A DNA stretch of 64,000 nt from Aquarana catesbeiana (Eukaryota; Chordata; Amphibia; Anura; Ranidae): NCBI RefSeq assembly GCF_042186555.1, contig NC_133325.1, positions 94,215,464 to 94,279,463 of the forward strand, given 5' to 3'. The position numbers and the translations under genes are program-made. The notes under the pieces were generated by a model. That model searched no databases, was not told the origin of the DNA, and saw only the letters and a program-made list of their open reading frames with translations. Positions 55,260-64,000 of the stretch are shown in pieces. Position 1 is the first letter of the stretch. Each line of letters opens with the position of its first letter.

Positions 55260-55640
55260 TAGCGTGGGTTCACACTTGTGCAATGTCAGACATCGCTTGT
55301 GATTCTGCTGTGCCGATCACATGTGATGTCTGTGCAGTGCGAGTTCAGCTATACAGTTGTATGGCTGAGCTTGCATTGGATTCACATAAAAAAATGCGCA
55401 GGGACTTTTTTCCCCGCAATGGAATCAGATCGCATAGGTGTTCTCACCCATGCGATCCGATTCTGTCCGAATCCACAGTTCGCACTGCGATCTGTGAACC
55501 GATCTGGGGGTATCATTAACAATGTATTGACGCACACAGTGGTTCGCAGAGGGCAGTGTGAACTGCCTGCAGGAGAGATGTCATGTGGGAACTGGCACGG
55601 TAATCGCGCTGGTTTCCGCATCACTATAGTGTAAACCTAG
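55260..55640. mobile_element. MITE-like block, TGGGTTCACACTTGTGC terminus
   Basis: Left end GCGTGGGTTCACACTTGTGC, right end ACTATAGTGTAAACCTAGGC followed by TTAAG. The inverted pairing is partial. Internal inverted pairs such as CATGCGATCCGATTC / GAATCAGATCGCATAG support a foldback structure. Confidence 0.6.
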
Positions 55641-55779
55641 GCTTAAGGTTAAGAAAAAAGGGGGGGGGGGATGCACTGGACTGCATCAAAAATGCACTGG
55701 AATGCATTAAAAAGGCACATGCAGAAAAGCATCTGGAACGCATCCAGACTGTGTTTCTATGGTGTGAACTGGCCCTAAG

Positions 55780-57164
55780 GATTTATTTAACTCCTGAAAC
55801 CTAAGCACAAAAACCATGCTGTCTTGAAATCACAGCACTTTAAGGGGGGAGTGGTGGGAAGTAGACAAGGTGTCGGAGAAAGTGGAGGGGTTTTGACTAT
55901 CTCAACTCACCCCAAAGTGCCTTTATTTAACAGATCTCAGGTTCTAGAAAAGGTCACTTTGTGCTAAGAGACCTGGAGGGCTCATGAATTATTCATGGGA
56001 GATTGGTATTTTGGAGTGAATGTGAATGTCTTTCCAATAAAACTACGTTTTAAGGAATTTTTTTCTCCTTTATATATCAATGTGGCAATAATGTCTTCCA
56101 TTGTTTTGACCTCATCAATTTTGTTAAGCCACACATTTATTGTGGGTAGGACTGTCAGTTTCCAGTAATTTGCAATAAATGCCTTAGTAGCAACATTCAG
56201 TAAACATATTAGGAGAGATTTTCTATAACGTTTAATGGTAGGGGTGTTAGATGGAGGAGAAAGGCTACAGAGTCATCTTCTAGTTGGATGTCTGTGTGTT
56301 GGAAAAAGATATTTCTCACTTTTCCCAAAATCCATTCAACATCAGACATCTCTAGAAAATATATAGCCGGAACCCTCCAGCAGAGAGATAAGCATTGTGT
56401 AGGGTTATGGGGATTATAGTGTATGTCTATTAATTGTGTGGAAAAGGGGTGGAAATACTGCGCTAAACCCAAACAATCGTGAACAAAAAGCTGCTAACAC
56501 ACAAACAAACCAAGTCTGAGAAGAAATGCAAAAGATAAGAATAATAATGTCAAAGTGAATCAATAAAAATGTATAAATGTGTATATAAGCATCCAGAACA
56601 CCTCAATCACAAAGGCAGAATAGATACAAGAAATGGTGAAAAATAAATCAATAATGTATGACAACAAAGTATATCCCAAAGTGCTGTGGATTGATAACAA
56701 TAAAAAAGACCAAAAGTCCACATATAAAGTGTCCAATGGTTGGGGGACTTTCTCTTCAATCTTCAACCCAAGTAGAAAATACACCACAAAATAGGAGAAA
56801 ACATTCAGATGAGAGGATGGGTACTCTTACCGGATCAGTTGGATGAACATACCATACGGCAGTGGGTCTAAAAGGCTTTGGGATACTGGATCCCCAGTAG
56901 CGAGGTGGTGCCAAAACTGGACAGTATCCTGCAGGCTGCAGACTCCAATTCACAAGAGGTTGGGAGATGGTTCCAAACAAAGGTTCCAACACTATCGGCC
57001 GCCGAACGGTTCCAAACTGGCAGATGGTCCAAAGATGGTCATGAGTGTTCAAGCATGAGGAGAAAAGAAAAAAGAGAGCTCCACATGGCGTAGGTCAACC
57101 AAGATGGGTTTATTGAAGGTAAAATACCGTAGGATATAAAAAGGTGATCACAAAAATATAAAAT
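55780..57164. other. unassigned non-coding interval
   Basis: No gene. 55960-56470 and 56480-57160 look like two different dispersed repeats, with no coding or terminal motif that I can name. Confidence 0.4.
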
Positions 57165-57169
57165 GGCAA

Positions 57170-57583
57170 TGTTACATAGTTACATAGTTAGTCAGGTTGA
57201 AAAAAGACACAAGTCCATCCAGTTCAGCCATAAAAAAAAAAAAAAAAAAAAATCGTACAATCCAGTAGACCCAGTTCTATACCCACAGTTGATCCAGAGG
57301 AAGGCAAAAAACCCCAGCAGAGCATGCTCCAATTAGCTACAGCAGGGGAAAAAATTCCTTCCTGATCCCCCAAGAGGCTATCGGATTTTCCCTGGATCAA
57401 CTATAAATGTTAGTACCCAGTTATAATATATACATTTAGGAAAGTATCCAGGCCTTTCTTAAAGCAATCTACTAAGCTGGCCAGAACCACCTCTGGAGGG
57501 AGTCTATTCCACATTTTCACAGCTCTTACTGTGAAGAAACCTTTCCGTATTTGGAGATGAAATCTCTTTTCCTCCAGTCGATG
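57170..57583 (-). mobile_element. LINE-like 3' fragment, minus strand
   Basis: The plus strand begins GTTACATAGTTACATAGTTAG and GTCAGGTTGAAAAAAGACACAAGTCC, the complement of the tail at 55195-55250, and continues into an open C-terminal coding piece. An A-rich run lies at 57233-57252. Same family as 54790-55256, opposite orientation. Confidence 0.65.
57410..57583 (-). pseudogene. LINE-like ORF, C-terminal 57 codons
   Basis: Minus-strand reading HRLEEKRFHLQIRKGFFTVRA, MWNRLPPEVVLAS, CFKKGLDTFL, ending at TAA (57410-57412). No internal stop. It corresponds residue by residue to the fragment at 54856-55110, which confirms the coding frame of both. The upstream RT is absent. Confidence 0.65.
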
Positions 57584-58206
57584 TGGGAAGCAGGAAGCAC
57601 AATATCTGTGTCTTTGGGAACAGTTTCTTTTGACCTTCTGTGTGTATGATTGATGATTTATTTCAAATGAATTAAAATGTTATGAACAACTTTCGGTAGG
57701 CTGTGAACAATGGAATTAAAGAAGAAGATATTTCACTATGCATATGTTGTAACTTCATGGAATACAGGACAACCCAGATGTTCCCACCTTCTCCAGCACA
57801 CAGCCAGTGATTGACAATGTCAGCTGAGCAAGTTTTCCTATGAGACTGTGTAGAGGGAGGTGTGTCCATTGCCTTCACTCAGGTCTCAGATTACACTCAG
57901 CTCCCTGCTCTATGTTGTAAAGTGTGTCATGTCAGATCCCCACCCCTACCTTCTGAAGTCTAGAAGTGCTGTGTAAATTCTGGACTTTGAACGGATGTAG
58001 AGGAGAGAAGGCTTCAGAAAAACAGGTGCAAATTATACAGGAGGATTTGTTTCATGTCTGTGTATCACATGAGGCTAGTAACTTCACTGGTTATATGTAA
58101 GGGTTCAACCACCAATGATGACATCCTTCTGGACAGAAAAGCAAGAGAAATAATTCTTATGGGAAGTACTGGGATATCCCCCTAGAGATAAATACCTGCA
58201 TTACAC
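57584..58206. other. unassigned non-coding interval
   Basis: No gene or repeat terminus seen. Confidence 0.45.
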
Positions 58207-58209
58207 TTA

Positions 58210-58668
58210 TGCCGCGTACACACGGTCGGACTTTTCGTCTACAAAAGTCCGACGGACGCCGACGGATTAAAGCCGGCTGACAATCCGATCGTGTGTGGGT
58301 TTCCCCGAACTTTCAGCGGACTTTTCCAGCCGCAAATCTGACGGACTTTAGATTTGAAACATGCTTCAAATCTTTACGTCGTAATTACGCCGGACCCAGA
58401 AATCCGCTCGTCTGTATGCTAGTCTGACGGACAAAAACCCACGCTAGGGCAGCTATTGGCTACTGGCTATCAACTTCCTTATTTTAGTCCGGTGTACGTA
58501 CGATCACGTACGAATCCGTCGGACTTTTGTGTGATCGTATGTAGGCAAATCCGTTCGTTAGAAAGTCTGCTGCAAGTCCGCCAAAAGTCCGCCAAAAGCC
58601 CGTCGAAAGTCTGTCGGACGGGCTGTCGAACTTTTGTAGCCGAAAAGTCTGACCGTGTGTACGCGGCA
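58210..58668. mobile_element. Harbinger-type MITE, GTACACACG family, copy 4
   Basis: 459 bp. Exact TTA duplication (58207-58209, 58669-58671). Ends TGCCGCGTACACACGGTCGG and CCGTGTGTACGCGGCA. Many internal GTCCGACGGAC-like motifs in both orientations. Best preserved copy of the family in the window. Confidence 0.92.
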
Positions 58669-58671
58669 TTA

Positions 58672-59087
58672 CATATTCTTTAGCACCATGTACTTAACTT
58701 GAAAATATATCTGAAGCTAGGTTTGCTTTAACCAGTCTGAAAATGGAAATATATTACCTGTTGTAACCAGCAAGGTATTTTAGCAGAAAACCTATTTATT
58801 TTCCTAATAAATGCAGAGCAGATTTATTAGTCTGACAGTGCATATAGATTGTCAGCAAGGTATTTAGGCCAAAACAAACCTCTATTTTTTCTCCAAAAGA
58901 TTATGCTTATAGCACATTCATTTGAGAAATAGACTGTCAAAGTGTATCCTTGGTCCACAGGCTAATAACTCTGATAATATGGACTTCTCAGCTCAGCTCA
59001 AACTTCTGACAATGAAACTTTCAAAATGCCTATTATTATCACACATTTAACATACACAAGACAATTAGCAATGAACGTAAATTATGC
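58672..59087. other. unassigned non-coding interval
   Basis: No gene or repeat terminus seen. Confidence 0.45.
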
Positions 59088-59091
59088 TTAA

Positions 59092-59620
59092 GGCTCCATG
59101 CACACCGGACGTTAAAATAACATTATAAAAACGCCAGCAGCTTTGCAGTGAGTCTTTCAACATTTTTTAACGTTTTTTAAATAGTGTTTATTATCTTTTT
59201 TTAGCGATTTTCCACGTTATCGGTTTTTACATTTTTTTTTCTTTTTTCAATGGATCAAAAACGTTAAAAAACGCTGGTGAGCCACGTTTTTGAGCGTTTA
59301 TCGGCGTTTATGAGCGTTTGGTGTTTTTTGTGGTCAGAAAAACCACTCCTGAACACGATTTTATGGGCGTTCAGAAAACAGCCCATAAACTCCACTGCTG
59401 ATAAACGTCCAAAAAACGTCCACTACTGTTCACATTTACAACTACATAAAAAAGCAATGTAAAGGAAATATAAAAGTGTTTTTTATTATTTCTTTAGATT
59501 TATGTGTAAGCGATGAGCTGCATATAAATAATGGACACATAGGATAACATAGAGGGGAGTTTAAAAAAACGCCCAAACTCCCAAAAACGGCCGTTTATGA
59601 GCTTCAGTGTGCATGGAGCC
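59092..59620. mobile_element. MITE with GGCTCCATGCACAC termini
   Basis: 529 bp. Left end GGCTCCATGCACACCGGACG, right end CAGTGTGCATGGAGCC. TTAA lies on both sides, so the target could be TTAA or a 3-bp TAA/TTA. The interior has the AACGTT and GCGTTTA repeats of the 52067 element, whose outer ends differ, so the two are related families. Confidence 0.75.
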
Positions 59621-59624
59621 TTAA

Positions 59625-60152
59625 CGTAAGTATTGCTTTTCATAATGTATTTCCACCCAAAAATGGAACATCCGCTTTTTGGATTCCTCCCCCCCTCTGG
59701 TGTCACATTTGGCACCTTTCAGGGGGGAGGGGGGAGCAGATACCTGTCTGATACAGGTATTTTGCTCCCACTTCCGGGCGTAGATACCCGAGCCACCCAC
59801 AGGTATTTACGCCACTTCCTGTCCCCCCCCGCTGTCTTCTGGGAGACACACGGGTCCCGGGAGACAGTCACTGGTGCCGGGATAATGTGTCCCCCAAAGC
59901 CGCTCATCTAAGCAGGTTGATGGGCTAATCTTTTGCCAATGTCATTACATTATGAGCGGTTCAGTGAAGAGCACCGGCTGTTGGTGGAGCAAGGAATAAG
60001 GTAAGTATTCCTCTACTTTACACCCTTCCAGGCTAAACAAGCATTTCAACCTTTCTATTAGCTAGAGGGGGTACACAAAATTTATTTTTAAAGGGCTGAA
60101 TGTAGTGCAGCTTTAAATTATTATACCGTGCCTGCAAATTTACAAACAGACA
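59625..60152. other. unassigned non-coding interval
   Basis: No gene. Short C- and G-rich runs at 59690-59745 and 59822-59831. Confidence 0.45.
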
Positions 60153-60209
60153 TACACTATAATACCAAAAGTATTGGGACACCTGCCTGTACACGCACAT
60201 GAACTTTAA

Positions 60210-61124
60210 CCACTTCCGGACCAGCAGCCGCAGTTTTACTGCGGCAGGTTGGCTCGGCTGGGCAAATCAACATTACCTTACGTCGCTTCGCCTTTTGGCC
60301 ACTAGGGGCATGCGCGTGCTACTGGAGGCGCACAGTCACGACCTGTGCCTGGAGTCTATTCAAGTACCCGGCGGGCGAGATGATCGTGACAGAGCGTCTT
60401 TCAGGAGAGTATAGACAGATTGTGTGTTCATACTAAGTATGAACACCGATCTGTCTCTCCTCCTAGACAGTCCCATCCCCCCACAGTTAGAACACATCTA
60501 GGGAACACATTTAACCCCTTGATCGCCCCCTAGTGTTAACCCTTTCCCTGCCAGTGACATTTATACAGTAATCAGTGCATTTTTATACCACTGATCGCTA
60601 TATAATTGTCAATGGTCCCAAAAATGTGTCAAAAGTGTCCAATTTGCCCGCTGCAATATCGCAGTCCCAATAAAAATCGCAGATCGCCGCCATTACTAGT
60701 AAAAATGCCATAAATCTATCTCCTATTTTGTAGACGCTCTAACTTTTGTGCAAACCAATCAATATATACTTATTGTGATTTTTTTTTACCAAAAATATGT
60801 AGAAGAATACATATCTGCCTAAACTGAGGAAAATATTAGTTTTTTTGAAAAAAAAAAGTGTGATATTTATTATAGCAAAAAGTAAAAGATATTGTGTTTT
60901 TTTCAAAATTATCACTCTTCTTTTGTTTATAGCGCAAAAAATAAAAACCGCAGAGGTGATCAAATACTACCAAAAGAAAGCTCTATTTGTGGGAAAAAAA
61001 AGACATCAATTTTGTTTGGGTACAGCGTCGCACGACCACACAATTGTCAGTTAAATCGACGCAGTGCCGTGCCGCAAAAAATGGTCTGGTCATTGAGAAG
61101 CCAAATCTTCCGGGGCTGAAGTGG
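60210..61124. mobile_element. TTAA-flanked element inserted in the Tc1
   Basis: 915 bp beginning CCACTTCCGGACC and ending CCGGGGCTGAAGTGG, with TTAA on each side (60206-60209, 61125-61128). The other copy of this Tc1 (19998-20467) has an uninterrupted ACTTTAATG at the same point, which gives the empty site. Colinear with 12013-12997. Non-coding, with AT-rich simple sequence in the middle. Confidence 0.95.
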
Positions 61125-61463
61125 TTAATGACATCCCAGTCTTAGTCCATAGGGTTCAATATTGAGTTGGCCCACCCTTTGCAGCTATAACAGCTTCAAC
61201 TCTTCTGGAAGGCTGTCCACAAGGTTTAGGAGTGTCTCTATGGGAATGTTTGATCATTCTTCCAGAAGCGCATTTGTGAGGTCAGGCACTGATGTTGGAC
61301 GAGAAGGCCTGGCTCGTAGTCTCCACTCTAATTCATCCCAAAGGTGTTCTACCAGGTTGAGCGCAGGACTTTGTGCAGGCTAGTCCAGTTCCTTCATCCC
61401 AAAATTGCTCATCCATGTCTTTATGGATCTTGCTTTGTGCACTGGTCCAAATTATTTGGTGGA

Positions 61464-61918
61464 GGGGGGAGTATAGTGCGGGGTTGTTTTTTCAGGGATT
61501 GTGCTTGGTCCCTTAGTTCTGGTAAAGGAAACTCTTACCAAGACAACTTGGACAATTTCATACTCCCAACTTAGTGGGAACAGTTTGGGTATGGCCCCTT
61601 CCTCTTCCAACATGACTGCACACCAGTGCACAAAGCAAGGTCCATAAAGACATGGATGAGCGAGTTTGGAGTGCAGGAATTTGACTGGCCTGCACAGAGT
61701 CCTGACCTCAAACGATAGAGCACCTTTGGTATGAATTAGAGCGGAGACTATGAGCCAGGCCTTCTTGTCCAACATCAATGACTGACCTCACAAATGCTCT
61801 TCTGGAAGAATGGTCAAATATTCCCATAGACACACTCCTAAACCTTGTGGACAGCCTTCCCAGAAGAGTTGAAGCTGTTATATCTGCAAAGGGTGGGCCA
61901 ACTCAATATGGAACCCTA
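61464..61918 (+). pseudogene. Tc1-type transposase, C-terminal part, degenerate
   Basis: Plus-strand pieces include FGGGSIVRGCFF, FQHDCTPVHKARSIKTWMSEFG (second catalytic Asp), FDWPAQSPDLK, then a stop where NPIEHLW (catalytic Glu) should continue, and later DLTNALLEEWSNIPIDTLLNL, VDSLPRRVEAVIS and KGGPTQYG. Frame changes separate them. It lies within the right half of a foldback copy, with the antisense version of the same 3' part at 61129-61449. Confidence 0.8.
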
Positions 61919-61990
61919 CAGACTAAACCTGGGATGCCATTAAAGTTCATGTGTGTGTAAAGGTGGGTGTCCCCATACTTTTGGCATACT

Positions 61991-63039
61991 TTTATACCGG
62001 TGATGCTATGACAGTTAAATTCCTTTATTGCTAGTTCAGTTTTTGAAGACATTGGGACAATAGATATTTTACTATAAATTTTCCTGTGAAGGTAAAATCT
62101 AAAGGCCAGCAGGGGACTGGTTGCCATTGCAATACCTATACTTTTTGTAGGAGCCGCGATATCTCCAGAGATAATCTTGCAATTTGGCCAACTGTCTCTG
62201 AATACATTATCATCCACAGCTACAAAATAATTAACACTATCACTAATTAAATGTAAACAGTAATTAGCTAATTTTCTGAGTGATAGACTTTTGATTTTGG
62301 ATAAAAGCTGTTCATGCAAGTTGCGTCAATTGTTTTCTTATCAAGTAAGGTAGGAGTTTTAGAACACTTTGACCATTTATCATGTGTAAGGAGTTGGAGT
62401 ATATGACATGAGATTAAAATATGCTGCGTGCAGCAATGCTTTTGTCATCTCAAGATAAATAGTCAGTGAGATTAACCTGAATTAATTTGGAGCAAGCATT
62501 TTTTATACTGTCTGCGGAAATGCAACGTCTATAAAAAAAAAAAAAAGACCATTTAATAAAATCTGTTCCATGTTAACCTTGTTTTTTTTCTTTTACTTTG
62601 TGCTCCTAAGCATATCCCTTTCTACATTATTATAGACTGCTTGTTATTATTATAATCATTCCTCACAACTGTCCCTACTTTAAAGGGACTGTCCCCCTTT
62701 TGGAACCAAATCCACCATTCCTTCTCAGTTGTCTATCATTTTGGACAGATGTGTAGGCCTCTATATTAAATGGAATACTTAATTATCAAAATCACTACAC
62801 TTTCAATAGTCAGTATAATGGAAATATAGTGATGAAAAAGCACTTGTGGGTTTAGCTAATCATTTTTTGCTTATTCATTTTTTATGGGCTGCGTGGTTTG
62901 CCTTCACACTTTGTACTAAAGGCTGTCCTTCTTTCCTATTTCAGAAAGTTGGGAGGTATGTTATAATAACTAGTAGCAGTAGTACCAACTGACAAAAGTA
63001 CAGTGTGCATATACAGAAGTAACCAATAATTAATAGGTT
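61991..63039. other. unassigned interval with a decayed MITE
   Basis: No gene. 62650-62960 is a worn copy of the 10699-11047 element (ACAACTGTCCCTACTTTAAAG at one end, AAAGTTGGGAGGTATG at the other). An A-run lies at 62532-62546. Confidence 0.5.
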
Positions 63040-63043
63040 TTAA

Positions 63044-63157
63044 CCACTTGACCTCCGAAAGATTTACCTCCTTCATGACCAGGCCATTTTTTGTTATATG
63101 GCACTGCGTTACTTTAACTGACAATTGCACGTTCGGGCGACACTGTACCCAAATAAA

Positions 63158-63233
<76 letters not shown>

Positions 63234-63909
63234 ATTTTTTTGGCGCTATAAACAAAAAAAGACCAACAATTTTGAAAAAGAAACAACATTTTTTACTTTC
63301 TGCTATAAAACATATCCAATAATAAAAAAAAAAAGGATTTATATATTTAGGCCAATATTTATTTTTCTACATATTTTTGGTAAAAAAAAATCCCAATAAG
63401 CGTATTTTGATTTGCACAAAAGTTATAGGGTCTGCAAACTATGGGATATTTTAATTTTTTTTTTTACTAGTACTGGCAATCAGGGACTTATAGCGGCAAA
63501 AAAAAAAAACTGACACTTTTGACATTTTTTGAGGACCAGTGACACTAATACAGTGATCATTGCTAAAAAAATATGTGCTGTCACTGTATTCATGACACTG
63601 GCCAGGAAGGGGTTAACATCAGGGGTGATCAAAGTGTGAACTGTATGCCTAACCAGTGTTTTATTACACTGTGGGAGGTGCTTTAACTAGGGGAAGAGAT
63701 TAAATGTATTCCCTGCTTTGCAGAGACACAAATGCTCCTGTCAGAAGGGCGATCTGCCTTGTTTACATAGGCAGACCGTCCCTCTTTCTGATGATTGGTG
63801 GGTGGCGGCGGACATCGAGTCTGCGGTACCTACTGATCAGCTTCCATTGTGTGCAATCACAGCGGGAGCGAACCGCTGGCAGGGTGCATGCGCGCCCCCT
63901 TCCCGGTGG
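63044..63909. mobile_element. frog TTAA-flanked element with (TA)n expansion
   Basis: 866 bp flanked by TTAA (63040-63043, 63910-63913). Left end CCACTTGACCTCCG, right end CCCGGTGG. The first 250 bp follow the left end of the 26400 element (ACTGCGT, TTTAACTG, TTTTTGGCGC). The last 350 bp match 5640-6180. Non-coding. Confidence 0.85.
63162..63229. repeat. (TA)n microsatellite
   Basis: About 34 uninterrupted TA units within the TTAA element. Related copies have only AT-rich sequence here, so the run expanded in this copy. Confidence 0.97.
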
Positions 63910-64000
63910 TTAATTAAAGTAACACTAAACTCACATTTAAAAAATAAATAAAATAAATGCAATATGTTTAAGTATAAGTAGATCATACCTTCTATTTGTT

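Larger units (their letters stand above)
54542..55776. mobile_element. MITE with GGGCCAGTTCACACCA termini, carrying nested insertions
   Basis: The left end GGGCCAGTTCACACCACATG after TAA (54539-54541) is mirrored at the right by TGGTGTGAACTGGCCC followed by TAA (55777-55779). Between the ends lie a LINE coding fragment (from about 54790), a MITE inside that fragment, and another MITE-like block (55260-55640). The outermost element is the oldest of the four. Confidence 0.75.
60155..61990. mobile_element. foldback Tc1-type transposon, interrupted
   Basis: Starts CACTATAATACCAAAAGTATT after TA (60153-60154) and ends at a decayed copy of the same terminus near 61990. A TTAA element (60210-61124) is inserted 55 bp in. 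From 61129 to about 61449 the sequence is the reverse complement of about 61617-61960, so transposase 3' sequence is present in both orientations around a short centre. It belongs to the same family as 19998-20467. Confidence 0.85.

Noticed and set aside
63048..63289. Frames encoding Tyr-Ile repeats
   Set aside because: Translation of the (TA)n microsatellite.
1..64000. Host protein-coding gene or classical RNA gene
   Set aside because: All named coding similarity is to mobile elements. Short exons with long introns cannot be excluded by eye, but none could be supported.

Overview
This window reads as repeat-rich, non-genic DNA from a vertebrate. An anuran amphibian is most likely, probably a ranid frog. 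The evidence is the mix of families: L1 and L2 LINEs, a Penelope-like element, long-TIR Tc1 copies, hAT and Harbinger-type MITEs, and large TTAA-flanked elements whose ends read CCACTTC or CCACTTG, which I associate with ranid genomes. I found no convincing host exon, tRNA, rRNA or snRNA gene. Every long protein-like reading frame that I can name is a transposable element (TE) remnant.

Layout. 0-13 kb: MITEs, a frog repeat with a coarse minisatellite, an unidentified open region on the minus strand (about 4.5-5.6 kb), a deleted Tc1, three hAT elements with 8-bp target duplications, and a TTAA element. 13-26 kb: CACCTATGCA-type MITEs, a nearly full-length Tc1 (16494-18104) with one frameshift, a second deleted Tc1, and a degenerate L1 on the minus strand (21.4-24.0 kb). 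26.4-33.25 kb: a large TTAA-flanked element holding a piggyBac transposase C-terminus, a palindrome of about 1 kb, a 360-bp tandem duplication and an inserted L2 with an open reverse transcriptase frame.

35.2-47.9 kb is a stratified nest. An L1 with ORF1, APE endonuclease and RT is split by a frog repeat in ORF1, and by an L2 tail between RT motifs B and C. The L2 tail was hit by a Tc1, and a Penelope-like element (RT plus GIY-YIG nuclease, one in-frame TGA) replaces the 5' end of that Tc1. A hammerhead-ribozyme fold lies at 44201-44240, and more or less decayed versions occur elsewhere in the window.

47.9-64 kb: a hAT element containing two minisatellites, a microRNA-precursor-like hairpin, a tRNA-headed SINE with an L2-like tail, several Harbinger-type MITEs (one inserted cleanly into a LINE coding fragment), a foldback Tc1 interrupted by a TTAA element, and a last TTAA element with a (TA)n tract.

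The features do not form an operon or pathway. They record successive insertions whose order can be read from interrupted motifs and target-site duplications. Coordinates of decayed repeats are approximate, and family names rest on motifs and termini read by eye.
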